From Tissierellia bacterium (GTDB lineage Bacteria > Bacillota > Clostridia > Tissierellales > Peptoniphilaceae), in NCBI GenBank assembly GCA_030537765.1, contig JAUNVH010000019.1:1-34193 (forward strand): a stretch of DNA of 34,193 nt, written 5' to 3'. The stretch's first letter is position 1. The number at the start of each line of letters is the position of its first letter. The notes under the pieces were generated by a model that had not been told where the DNA came from, made no database searches, and saw only the letters and a list, made by a program, of their open reading frames with translations. A program made the translations under genes and the position numbers. This document shows, one piece after another, positions 8,881 through 17,101 of the stretch.

Positions 8881-10089
8881 ATGACTGAAGAAAAACAGAT
8901 TGACAAAAGCAAATGGGGTTTTTATACAAAATCGGTACATGTGGGAAGCGAACCATGTCCTGCAACTGGAGCGTTAGTGGCGCCGATTTATCAAACCTCG
9001 ACTTACACTTATGAAAATACTACTGAAGCGGGCCAAATCTTCTCTGGGGAAAAATTTGGTTATCTTTACGGCAGAGACCATAGCCCAACTGAATATCAAC
9101 TCGAAGAAAAAATTGCTGCGCTAGAAGGCGGCGAGGCTTGCAAAACTTTTGCTTCGGGCATGGCCGCAATCTCTGCGGTGGCACTTGCAATTTTAAATCA
9201 AGGCGACCATGTAATCTGCTCAGATGTGGTCTATGGTGGAACTTATGGACTTTTTGAAAAAATATTTAATAAATATGGAGTAGAGCATACATTTGTAGAC
9301 ACTTCTGATTTAGAAAAGCTTGAAGCCGCCATTAAAAATAATACGAAGATGATTCACATTGAAACGCCTGCAAATCCGACATTGAGACTTACAGACATTA
9401 AAAAAGTTTCTGAAATCTGTAAATCTAAAGGCATAAAGCTCGTGGTAGACAATACTTTTATGACGCCATATTTTCAAAGGCCTTTAGATCTGGGAGCAGA
9501 TATAGTAGTTCATTCATGCACAAAGTATATGGGAGGACATGGAGATTTAATTGCCGGAGCAGTTATTGCAGACGAGGACTTTATAAAAAATGGACTCCAT
9601 GAGCCAGTGACAAAAATTGGCGGACTCATATCGCCATTTACTTGCTTTTTAGTAAAACGCGGTCTTCAAACTCTGGGCCTAAGAATGAATCAGCATAATA
9701 AGAATGCTTTAGAGATTGCAAAATTCTTAGAATCGCATCCGGCAGTTGAGAAAACTATTTATCCAGGCCTTAAGAGCCATCCGCAACATGAACTTGCAAA
9801 ACAGCAGATGACAGGCTTTGGTGGGCTTATATCTTGCGAATTAAAGGGCGGTTTAAAAAACGGTCAGGCATTTTGTGACAATTTGGAATTGATCTCATTG
9901 GCAGTTAGCCTTGGCGATGTGGGTACATTGGTGCAGCATCCAGCCAGCATGACTCATAAGAGTCTTCCTAGAGAAGAGAGAATTTCATCAGGAATTACAG
10001 ATAGCTTGATAAGAATTTCATGCGGGGTAGAAGATACAAAAGATTTAATAGATGATATAAAACAGGCATTAGATAAATTAGAAATATAA
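8881..10089 (+). CDS. Cys/Met-metabolism PLP enzyme, methionine gamma-lyase-like
   Basis: This is a 402-residue enzyme of the trans-sulfuration family. It has VHVGSEP and IYQTSTYTY at the N-terminus, YGRDHSPTEYQLE (the Tyr-x-Arg pair contacting the PLP phosphate), ASGMAAISA, the PLP lysine Lys215 in HSCTKYMGGHGD, and SLGDVGTLVQHPASMTH at the C-terminus. Overall similarity is to methionine gamma-lyase, which gives methanethiol, 2-oxobutyrate and ammonia. However, the cysteine normally found in the YGCT motif of that enzyme is Gly120 here (YGGT). Cystathionine gamma-lyase or O-acetylhomoserine sulfhydrylase is therefore possible. AGGAGG lies five to six bases before the ATG. It sits mid-operon beside the aldolase and the NhaC-type carrier. 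Confidence 0.83.
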   Translation: MTEEKQIDKSKWGFYTKSVHVGSEPCPATGALVAPIYQTSTYTYENTTEAGQIFSGEKFGYLYGRDHSPTEYQLEEKIAALEGGEACKTFASGMAAISAVALAILNQGDHVICSDVVYGGTYGLFEKIFNKYGVEHTFVDTSDLEKLEAAIKNNTKMIHIETPANPTLRLTDIKKVSEICKSKGIKLVVDNTFMTPYFQRPLDLGADIVVHSCTKYMGGHGDLIAGAVIADEDFIKNGLHEPVTKIGGLISPFTCFLVKRGLQTLGLRMNQHNKNALEIAKFLESHPAVEKTIYPGLKSHPQHELAKQQMTGFGGLISCELKGGLKNGQAFCDNLELISLAVSLGDVGTLVQHPASMTHKSLPREERISSGITDSLIRISCGVEDTKDLIDDIKQALDKLEI

Positions 10090-10106
10090 ATAGGGAGGAA
10101 AATGAA

Positions 10107-10766
10107 ATGATGTATTTAAAAGAAAGACAAGAAATAATCGATTATGGTATAAAGATGTTAGAAATGGGCTTGACAAAAGGCACTGGAGGAAATTTATCGG
10201 TCTTCGTGCGAGATAAAGGCCATATGCTAATTAGTCCAAGCGGAATTGAATATCACAAGATAAAACCTGAAGACATTGTAGTCATGGATTTAGATGGAAA
10301 TATCATATCGGGCGACAAAAAGCCTTCCTCAGAACATGAAATGCATTCCATAGTCTATAAGACAAGAGATGATATAGACGCAGTAATCCATACGCATACG
10401 ATCCATTGTGCAGCTGTTTCATGCATGAATGTAGATTTGCCTGCAGTGCACTATATGATAGCTGTTGCAGGTGGAAAAAATGTCAGATGTGCAAAATATG
10501 CGACATTTGGTACGCCAGAGCTTGCAAAAAACGCCATTGAAGCGATGAAAGACAGAAAAGCAGTACTACTTGCAAACCACGGCCTTTTAGCAGGCGCAAA
10601 AGATTTGGCAAATGCTTTAAATATTACTGATGAAATAGAATTTGTGGCCCAATTATATCTCATGACAAAGGCTGCCGGCGAGCCAGTTATATTACCTGAC
10701 GAAGAGATGGATTTAATGCTCGGCAGATTTGCATCATATGGTCAAATTAAATCCGACAAAAAATAA
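10107..10766 (+). CDS. Class II aldolase, FucA-like (sugar-1-phosphate, DHAP-forming)
   Basis: This 219-residue protein follows E. coli L-fuculose-1-phosphate aldolase closely: GTGGNLSV and SPSGIEY (phosphate binding), SSEHEMH with the catalytic Glu, zinc ligands in IHTHTIH and LLANHGLL, and PAVHYMIAVAGG. Such enzymes split ketose-1-phosphates into DHAP and an aldehyde. Close relatives act on 5-methylthioribulose-1-phosphate and 5-deoxyribulose-1-phosphate in SAM by-product salvage. With mtnK two genes downstream, that role is more likely than fucose use, since no fucose isomerase is present. GGAGG at 10094-10098 serves ATG 10107 or the adjacent ATG 10110. The stop codon lies beside a small hairpin (10749-10778). 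Confidence 0.87.
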   Translation: MMYLKERQEIIDYGIKMLEMGLTKGTGGNLSVFVRDKGHMLISPSGIEYHKIKPEDIVVMDLDGNIISGDKKPSSEHEMHSIVYKTRDDIDAVIHTHTIHCAAVSCMNVDLPAVHYMIAVAGGKNVRCAKYATFGTPELAKNAIEAMKDRKAVLLANHGLLAGAKDLANALNITDEIEFVAQLYLMTKAAGEPVILPDEEMDLMLGRFASYGQIKSDKK

Positions 10767-10778
10767 TGTCGGAGATTT
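10749..10778 (+). other. Intra-operon hairpin at the aldolase stop codon
   Basis: AAATCCGACA (10749-10758) pairs with TGTCGGAGATTT (10767-10778) with one bulged A. No T-run follows, so it is not a usual terminator. It could stabilise or process the operon mRNA between the enzyme genes and the transporter gene. Confidence 0.4.
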
Positions 10779-10805
10779 GAAAATAAATTACTAGGAGGGA
10801 AAAGC

Positions 10806-12098
10806 ATGAAAAAAGGTTCGATTAAAGGTTTAATACCACTAATAGTATTCCTGCTCATATTTGCAGGCACAGGTATTATAACCGGCAAGTTTGAAAATAT
10901 GCCTCTATTAGTCGCATTCATCATAACTTCAGCAATAGCATTGGCTATGAATAAAGAGGGCGAAAAATTAAGCTTGTCTGAAAAAGTAGATATGTTTGCA
11001 AAAGGTGGCGGAGATCCGACACTGATACTGATGGTCTTAATATTTATATTAGCAGGCGCTTTCTATTCTGTTGCAGATGCAATGGGAGCCGTTAGCTCGA
11101 CAGTAAATTTGGGACTGAGCATTTTACCTGCCAATATGTTATTGCCAGGACTGTTTATAGTTGGTTGTGTTTTGAGCTTTGCAATGGGAACATCGATGGG
11201 TACGGTCAGCGCTTTAACTCCAATTGCAGTTGGAATAGCTTCTAATACTAATATCTCTATGCCTCTAATTTGTGGCGTAGTAATTGGAGGAGCAATGTTT
11301 GGTGACAATCTATCTTTCATATCTGATACTACAATTGCGGCAACTAGAACGCAAGAAGTTGAAATGAGAGATAAATTTAAAGTAAATATTTTGATAGTTT
11401 TACCGGCAGTAATCATAAATTTGATCGTTTTATTCTTTATGAATGTAAAAGTAACGGGACTTGAAACATTTGAATATAATTTAGTAAATATAATTCCATA
11501 TATCGTAATTATAGCCTTTGCACTCATGGGCCTAAATGTATTTGCAACACTTGGACTAGGAATTTTGGTCGGTTGCATAATAGGTTTAATTCACGGAGAC
11601 TTTACAGTGCTTGAGATGTTTGAAGTGCTTCAAAGAGGCATGGGCTGGATGGAAGATATTGCAATAATTGCCATAGTCGTGGGTGGTGTTGTGGCACTTA
11701 TGAATCACTATGGTGGAATAGATTATCTAATTTACAAATTGACTTCGAAAGTAAAGACTAAAAAAGGCGCCGAATTTAGTATGGCAGCATTAGTTTCTTT
11801 GATTGACGTGGCTACAACTAATAATACTATTTCTATAATTACTGCAGGTCCGATAGCAAGAGATATATCGGATCAGTTCGAAATTGATAGAAGGAGAACG
11901 GCAGGACTTTTAGATATTTTCTCATCAGGTTTCCAAGGTTTGATACCATATGGCGGACAGCTACTCGTCGCAGGTGGCCTTGCACAAATTTCACCAGGCG
12001 CAATTACACCATATTCATGGTATCCAATGCTCATAATCGTAATGGGAATAATAGCTATTATAACGGGCATACCTAAACTTAAAGAGGTAAAAAAATAG
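10806..12098 (+). CDS. NhaC-superfamily Na+/H+ antiporter-like transporter
   Basis: This 430-residue protein has about 10-12 membrane segments. It shows features of the NhaC/ion-transporter group: SFAMGTSMGTVSALTPIAVGIA, GAMFGDNLSFISDTTIAATRTQ, and a matching C-terminal half with DVATTNNTISIITAGPIA. The family includes sodium-proton antiporters, the malate/lactate exchanger MleN and the S-box-regulated methionine transporter candidate MetT. In this operon an import role for methionine, methylthioribose or a similar compound is more likely than plain pH homeostasis, which is inference. AGGAGGG is six to seven bases before the ATG. MtnK starts directly after its stop codon. Confidence 0.82.
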   Translation: MKKGSIKGLIPLIVFLLIFAGTGIITGKFENMPLLVAFIITSAIALAMNKEGEKLSLSEKVDMFAKGGGDPTLILMVLIFILAGAFYSVADAMGAVSSTVNLGLSILPANMLLPGLFIVGCVLSFAMGTSMGTVSALTPIAVGIASNTNISMPLICGVVIGGAMFGDNLSFISDTTIAATRTQEVEMRDKFKVNILIVLPAVIINLIVLFFMNVKVTGLETFEYNLVNIIPYIVIIAFALMGLNVFATLGLGILVGCIIGLIHGDFTVLEMFEVLQRGMGWMEDIAIIAIVVGGVVALMNHYGGIDYLIYKLTSKVKTKKGAEFSMAALVSLIDVATTNNTISIITAGPIARDISDQFEIDRRRTAGLLDIFSSGFQGLIPYGGQLLVAGGLAQISPGAITPYSWYPMLIIVMGIIAIITGIPKLKEVKK

Positions 12099-13307
12099 AT
12101 GGCAGAAAATAAAAAACGTCATTATAAGCTAGATTTAAATACGGTTATAGATTATGTAATAGAAAAAAATCTATTCGACGACAGAAAAAATCTAGAATCA
12201 GAAGAAATTGGTGACGGAAATATAAATTATATATATAGAGTCAAAGATAGATTGACGAATAAATCTGTCATACTGAAACAGGCCGATGTACTTTTGCGCT
12301 CTTCAGGCAGGCCACTTTCTATTGATCGCTCTAGAATTGAGGCCGAAATATTAAAATATTATGAAAACACTGCTGGCAAATTTACTCCAAAAATCTATGA
12401 TTATGACGAGATAATGTGCGTAATTGCCATGGAAGATATATCTGAGTATAAAAATATGAGAAAAGAACTCATGGAGCGTAAAATTTTTCCTAAATTTGCA
12501 GAAGATATAGTCGAATTTATGGTAAAGACATTATTACCAACGACCGATTTAATCATGGATGCCGAATTAAAAAAGCTTGAAGTAAAAAAATATATAAATC
12601 CAGAACTCTGTAAGATTTCAGAAGATTTAGTCTTTACAGAACCTTTTATAGATTATAAAGGTAGAAATATAATTACAGAGGGCAATTTGGAATTTGTGGA
12701 AGAATATCTATATAATGATTTTTTGCTTCATAAAGAAGTGGCCCTATTAAAAGAAGAGTTTATGAATAATGCTCAAGCCTTAATTCATGGAGATCTTCAC
12801 ACCGGCTCAATCTTTATAAATGAAAAGGGCATAAAGATAATCGATCCAGAATTTGCATTTTACGGCCCAATTGGCTATGATAGCGGAAATGTAATTGGAA
12901 ATCTGTTTTTTGATGCGGCCTATAATAGATTTTCTGAAGGCTTCAGTGAAGAATTTGAAAATTGGATATTAGATACTGCTGCAAACATATTAGAAAAGTT
13001 CGGAAGCGAATTGCAAAAAGAGCTTGTAGCCGAAAATATAGTCGATCCAATTAGAAAAAATGATTTATATTTAAAAGAATATATAGAATCTATTCTGTCA
13101 TATACGATGGGCGCAAGCGGTTTGGAAATTTTAAGAAGAACTGTGGGCGATTCTAAAGTTATAGAACTTCATGCATTAAAAAATGGTGAAGCGCGCATTG
13201 CAGCTGAGAGAATGTTGATAAAAATCGGAAAAGAATTTATAAAAAATAGAAGCACAATTAGAACTAAAGCAGATATTTTGAAAATTTATAAAAATTCAAT
13301 TAATTAA
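12099..13307 (+). CDS. mtnK: S-methyl-5-thioribose kinase
   Basis: This 402-residue protein aligns well by eye with Bacillus MtnK. It has EEIGDGNINYIYRV (nucleotide loop), VILKQAD, RSRIEAE, INPELCKISEDLVFTEPF, the catalytic-loop motif ALIHGDLHTGS, the metal motif IDPEFAFYGPIGYD, and a C-terminal RRTVG. It phosphorylates methylthioribose, the sugar left after the adenine of methylthioadenosine is removed, to the 1-phosphate; relatives also use 5-deoxyribose. The start is adjacent to the transporter stop, with GAGGT about 10 bases upstream. It is the last gene before a terminator. The usual partner, isomerase MtnA, is not in the window. Confidence 0.92.
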   Translation: MAENKKRHYKLDLNTVIDYVIEKNLFDDRKNLESEEIGDGNINYIYRVKDRLTNKSVILKQADVLLRSSGRPLSIDRSRIEAEILKYYENTAGKFTPKIYDYDEIMCVIAMEDISEYKNMRKELMERKIFPKFAEDIVEFMVKTLLPTTDLIMDAELKKLEVKKYINPELCKISEDLVFTEPFIDYKGRNIITEGNLEFVEEYLYNDFLLHKEVALLKEEFMNNAQALIHGDLHTGSIFINEKGIKIIDPEFAFYGPIGYDSGNVIGNLFFDAAYNRFSEGFSEEFENWILDTAANILEKFGSELQKELVAENIVDPIRKNDLYLKEYIESILSYTMGASGLEILRRTVGDSKVIELHALKNGEARIAAERMLIKIGKEFIKNRSTIRTKADILKIYKNSIN

Positions 13308-13320
13308 GCTTTAAAATACT

Positions 13321-13362
13321 AGATTAAAAGGGTCTGAAATTAATATTCAGCCCTTTTAATTA
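13321..13362 (+). terminator. Terminator at the end of the mtnK operon
   Basis: AATTAAAAGGG-type arms (13323-13332 with 13351-13360) plus an inner CTGAA/TTCAG pairing form a long stem with one bulge and a short loop. The right arm supplies the T-rich end. It separates the mtnK operon from the 5-oxoproline operon. Confidence 0.7.
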
Positions 13363-13413
13363 TAATCAATAATCATAAATTCATTAGACTATCCGCATTT
13401 ATCGCAAAAAATA

Positions 13414-13442
13414 TTTATTTAGAGCCAATAAAGGAGTATAAT
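13414..13442 (+). promoter_or_regulatory. Possible promoter of the gamma-glutamylcyclotransferase-pcp operon
   Basis: A perfect -10 TATAAT lies at 13437-13442, with a weak TTTATT at the -35 position (13414-13419) and a 17-base spacer. It follows the previous operon's terminator and precedes the cyclotransferase ATG by 53 bases. The same bases also resemble a ribosome site and ATG (AAAGGAG, ATG 13441), so the reading is uncertain. Confidence 0.4.
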
Positions 13443-13495
13443 GAAACTAATACAGAGTTTATAAAGAAGTTGAAAAATAAAAGAAAGGATATTTT

Positions 13496-13933
13496 ATGAA
13501 ATACTATATTGCCTATGGCAGTAATTTAAATAGATCATTAATGAAAAAATTCTGCCCTGGGAGTGAATTAGTAGCAAAAGCCAAAATAAAAAATGCAGTC
13601 TTGAGATTTAGAGGACATGGCTATTTGAATTTAGAAATTGGAGATTTTGATACCTTTGTCTATACTGCTATTTGGAAAATTGACAGAGCTTGCGAAAAAG
13701 CATTAGACATTTATGAAGACTATCCCAAACTTTATGACAAAGTAGAAATAGATATAAAAATAAAAGATGATTTAGTAAAAGCGTTCTATTATAAGATGAA
13801 TAAGCCTTATGATAGCGAGCGCGCGATGCCAAAAAAGAAATATGTGAAAACAGTATTAAAAGGATATAAAGATATGAACTTTGAAACTTCGGCATTAGAT
13901 GATGCGATAGAGGAGATTGGATTTGAAAAATAA
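13496..13933 (+). CDS. Gamma-glutamylcyclotransferase-like (AIG2/GGCT fold) protein
   Basis: This 145-residue protein begins YYIAYGSNLN, the hallmark substrate-binding motif of the gamma-glutamylcyclotransferase fold. The catalytic acid is probably the Glu in LDIYEDYPKLYDK. The C-terminal AFYYKM and PKKKYVKTVLKGY segments also fit. These enzymes cyclise a gamma-glutamyl group to 5-oxoproline, freeing the attached amino acid or amine. AAAGGAT lies before the ATG. The M14 peptidase gene overlaps its end by 11 bases, and a pyroglutamyl peptidase closes the operon. Together they support a role in gamma-glutamyl or pyroglutamyl compound use. The precise substrate is not visible. Confidence 0.85.
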   Translation: MKYYIAYGSNLNRSLMKKFCPGSELVAKAKIKNAVLRFRGHGYLNLEIGDFDTFVYTAIWKIDRACEKALDIYEDYPKLYDKVEIDIKIKDDLVKAFYYKMNKPYDSERAMPKKKYVKTVLKGYKDMNFETSALDDAIEEIGFEK

Positions 13934-16900
13934 TTATCATATAGTATTAGCAGATGAAAATAATTTAAAACTGAATAGATTGGCGATTGAATTGGCTCAA
14001 ATTGCAATGCTCTTTTCAGATTCTATGGCGCTTCCAAACGTTTCAAAAGAAAAAAGCCCAGAGGCAATAAATTTATATTTAAAAGACGGTTTAAAAAATC
14101 ATATAAAAAGAGATGGCAAAAATTATGAAATCATTGCCGACAATCAAGATATAATTTATGAAATTTTAGAAAATATTTTTGAAATTAAAAAAGATAGTAT
14201 CGATTATGAAATTGGCAATAGTTCTAATTTAAAATTGGAAGATATATTTGGCGAGGGCGCATTAAAAACTAGAGATAAAAATTATGTAATAAATGCAAGC
14301 CAATACAGCATTGAATTTAGAAAAGATTTTTCGTATGAGGAAATTCAAGCGGCTGCGGCCGTCGTTTCGCGGATTGCACTTGACTGTCAAAAAATACATT
14401 ATCCAATAACTGGTGATGATGCAAATATAATTATAAAAAGTAATGGAAAAAATAGGATCGAAAATTATAAAGATAAAATCAAAATTAATTGTGATATATC
14501 TAATATGAATGATTTTTATAAATTGTTAGAAATTCACGCCCAAGATGAGCTTATAAATTATTTTAATGAATCTTTGGCTTTAAAAAATTTTGACGGGCAA
14601 TATGCATATGCCAATTCATTTTATAAAGACGGAGAATATTATTTAGAAAAAATATCGGATATTAAAAAGTCGAAATTGATGCAAAATAGTAGAATCAAAA
14701 GCTACAAAGACGAAAAAATCATATTCGAACAATTTAAAGAATTTGAATGGGAAGTCGATATATTCAAAAGAGAAGTTTTAAATGTATTAGAAAATGTAAA
14801 TATTGATAAAAAAATTTATATAGAGGCTATCTTGAGTGAAGATGAAGAAATTAGAAAAAATACAGAGATAGAATTAAAAAATATATTGCATGAAAGAAAT
14901 ATTGAATCGGAAATTTCTATTTTGAATTCCTATAAACAAGGATTTAGCTGGATTGCGGAAAAATTGATTCCCAAAATTAAAAAACTAAATTTCGATCGCA
15001 TAGAAATTTTATTTAGTCAATTTTCTAAAGATCCAACCGAAGCTTGGACAGAGGAAGAGGGCGCTGTGCCAACTTATGTGAATTTAAATTTAGATAACGA
15101 GGGCAAATGGTTCGATCTGCCGATTAGACTACTTCAAGAATTATATCCGATTGACGATATCTTAGCCAAAGAATTAGATTTTGATAGAGATAAAATTGAA
15201 TTTAAGCTGCTTGAAGAAGAGAGCGAATTTAAATATGTATTCAAATTATGGCATGAAAATAAACCCATAGAAACATTTGAATTTTTGCCAAAATTTAGTG
15301 AGAGATATTATTTAGACGAATTTCCAACTATGGGACTTGTGCATCCCAATACTGCATATTTTAAAATCGTACAAGATGATAAATTGATTGCAGAAAAGTT
15401 TTTTAAAACTGATTTAGAAAATATATGGAATTATTATCAAAAAGAGATTTTGCCAAAGGCTATGGAAAATGTTGATAGCTTTCATGAGCCTATATTTTCA
15501 AAATTGAAATTAGAGATAAATCTTTCGGAATGCGACTACAAACTGCCAATTAGAGAAGATCGAATTTCAGCACTCGATAGTTTTCATGAAGATCTTTATT
15601 TTGTCGGCTTAGACTATTTTAAACTCGCATCTCAAAAGCGCTTTGGAAAAATAATGGATGCGCCCGGTCTAATTTTGCCAATAATTCACAAGACTGAAGG
15701 CAGACCAAATATAAGATGGAGCATTTCAGTACCGATAGACAGAAGGCCTTTCGTATTAAATGGAGATAAAAAATATTATATAGAAAGCAAAATTGCAAAT
15801 TCAAAATTTGAATCGATTGAAATAATTGAGGGCAAAAAATTGGCGACTATTAGCTTAAACGGTGAAAATATTGCAGCCGGATTAAAACAGTTAATAGAAA
15901 AAAATCTAGCCAATATACCAAAATCTATTTACGATTTTGACAAGCTCATTTTAAATGCCGATAAAGTCTACTGTATTGATATTAAGCGTCCTAAAAAGAC
16001 TGAGAATATTTTACAATTTGAGCATAGAAAAGATAAAATCTATAATTACGAAGATACAATTTCAGCAATCGACAATTTAAATAATACAGGGGGAATAGAA
16101 ACTGAATATCTAAGTTCTAGTTATGAAGGCAGAAAAATTCATAGCATTTACTTTGATGAACCCTCCAAAGGCTTTAAAACTTCTTATAAAAAGACTTATA
16201 CTAAGCCCACTATCTATATAAATGCAAGGCATCATGCAAATGAAGTTTCGAGCACAAATTCAACTTTTGATTTGATTAAGAAACTGGGCACTATCGAAAT
16301 TTATAAAAAGTATTTAGATAGAATGAATATTATATTTTTGCCAAACGAAAATCCAGATGGCACAGATATTCATTATGAGCTTCAAAAAGAACATCCCGAG
16401 TGGATCTTTCATATATCTAGATTTAATGCACTTGGCAAAGAATTTGGGCACGATTATTTTGTAAAAGACACAATCCATACAGAAGCTAAGGCGTTGGAAA
16501 AGATTTATAAAAAATGGCTGCCCGATATATTTATAGATGATCATGGAGTTCCGCATCATGAATGGTCTCAACAGTTTTCTGGCTATACAGCGCCAGCATA
16601 TAAAGGTTTTTGGCTGCCAAGAGCATTATTATATGGATACTTTTGGTATAGAGAAGGATTTGAGAAGAACATTTCATATGCAAAAGAATTGGAACATGCA
16701 ATCGCAAAGAGCTTTAGAGACGATGAAGAATCGACTAAATTAAACGAAGATTTAAAAGATAGATTCTTCAAATATGCAAATAATTGGCTGCCAAAGATGT
16801 TTCCTGCCAATTATTATATGGATTTAATATTTTACTGGATAGCCTTCGATGAAAAATCTACCAAGAATTATTTATCGGTCAGATTTCCAGAAATTACAGT

Positions 16901-17090
16901 CGTCGGCTATACTAGTGAAGTTACAGATGAAACTGCAACTTCTAAACATCTCAAAATGTGCAGCGATGCACATGTGAAAAATAATTTGGCAATACTTGAA
17001 ACAGTCTATAATCGACCAATTAAATTTCAAAAGAACTTTATGGAATTTAAAAATGGTCTTTTAATAGAAAATAAAAGAATAAGAAATTAA
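13923..17090 (+). CDS. Very large M14-family zinc carboxypeptidase-like protein
   Basis: This protein has about 1055 residues. The M14 metallopeptidase domain occupies roughly 728-1040: the zinc motif is RHHANE (His771 and Glu774), NPDGTDIHYE provides the substrate-binding loop, and DDHG holds the likely third zinc ligand, His874. PEITVVGYTSEVTDE near 985-1000 may carry the catalytic Glu. The first 720 or so residues match no domain I recognise; they are acidic and Lys/Glu-rich. No signal peptide is seen, so it is probably cytoplasmic and acts on imported peptides. AGGAG at 13911-13915 fits TTG 13923; TTG 13917 is also in frame but too close. It is co-translated with the cyclotransferase gene and lies 11 bases before the DUF969 gene. 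Confidence 0.83.
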   Translation: MKNNYHIVLADENNLKLNRLAIELAQIAMLFSDSMALPNVSKEKSPEAINLYLKDGLKNHIKRDGKNYEIIADNQDIIYEILENIFEIKKDSIDYEIGNSSNLKLEDIFGEGALKTRDKNYVINASQYSIEFRKDFSYEEIQAAAAVVSRIALDCQKIHYPITGDDANIIIKSNGKNRIENYKDKIKINCDISNMNDFYKLLEIHAQDELINYFNESLALKNFDGQYAYANSFYKDGEYYLEKISDIKKSKLMQNSRIKSYKDEKIIFEQFKEFEWEVDIFKREVLNVLENVNIDKKIYIEAILSEDEEIRKNTEIELKNILHERNIESEISILNSYKQGFSWIAEKLIPKIKKLNFDRIEILFSQFSKDPTEAWTEEEGAVPTYVNLNLDNEGKWFDLPIRLLQELYPIDDILAKELDFDRDKIEFKLLEEESEFKYVFKLWHENKPIETFEFLPKFSERYYLDEFPTMGLVHPNTAYFKIVQDDKLIAEKFFKTDLENIWNYYQKEILPKAMENVDSFHEPIFSKLKLEINLSECDYKLPIREDRISALDSFHEDLYFVGLDYFKLASQKRFGKIMDAPGLILPIIHKTEGRPNIRWSISVPIDRRPFVLNGDKKYYIESKIANSKFESIEIIEGKKLATISLNGENIAAGLKQLIEKNLANIPKSIYDFDKLILNADKVYCIDIKRPKKTENILQFEHRKDKIYNYEDTISAIDNLNNTGGIETEYLSSSYEGRKIHSIYFDEPSKGFKTSYKKTYTKPTIYINARHHANEVSSTNSTFDLIKKLGTIEIYKKYLDRMNIIFLPNENPDGTDIHYELQKEHPEWIFHISRFNALGKEFGHDYFVKDTIHTEAKALEKIYKKWLPDIFIDDHGVPHHEWSQQFSGYTAPAYKGFWLPRALLYGYFWYREGFEKNISYAKELEHAIAKSFRDDEESTKLNEDLKDRFFKYANNWLPKMFPANYYMDLIFYWIAFDEKSTKNYLSVRFPEITVVGYTSEVTDETATSKHLKMCSDAHVKNNLAILETVYNRPIKFQKNFMEFKNGLLIENKRIRN

Positions 17091-17101
17091 AGGAGGAATT
17101 T

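Noticed and set aside
10102-10110. ATG-AAA-TGA mini-frame beside the aldolase ribosome site
   Set aside because: A three-codon frame is most likely chance; the aldolase ATG at 10107 has the better spacing.
10107-10766. L-fucose utilisation
   Set aside because: The aldolase is FucA-like, but no fucose isomerase or fucose permease is nearby, while mtnK is in the same operon.
11063-11578. 171-codon open frame on the minus strand
   Set aside because: It is the shadow of the NhaC-type transporter gene, with no ribosome site and low-complexity composition.
13441-13464. AAAGGAG followed by a seven-codon ATG frame before the cyclotransferase gene
   Set aside because: It could be a leader peptide, but the same bases form a -10 TATAAT and the peptide has no telling codons.
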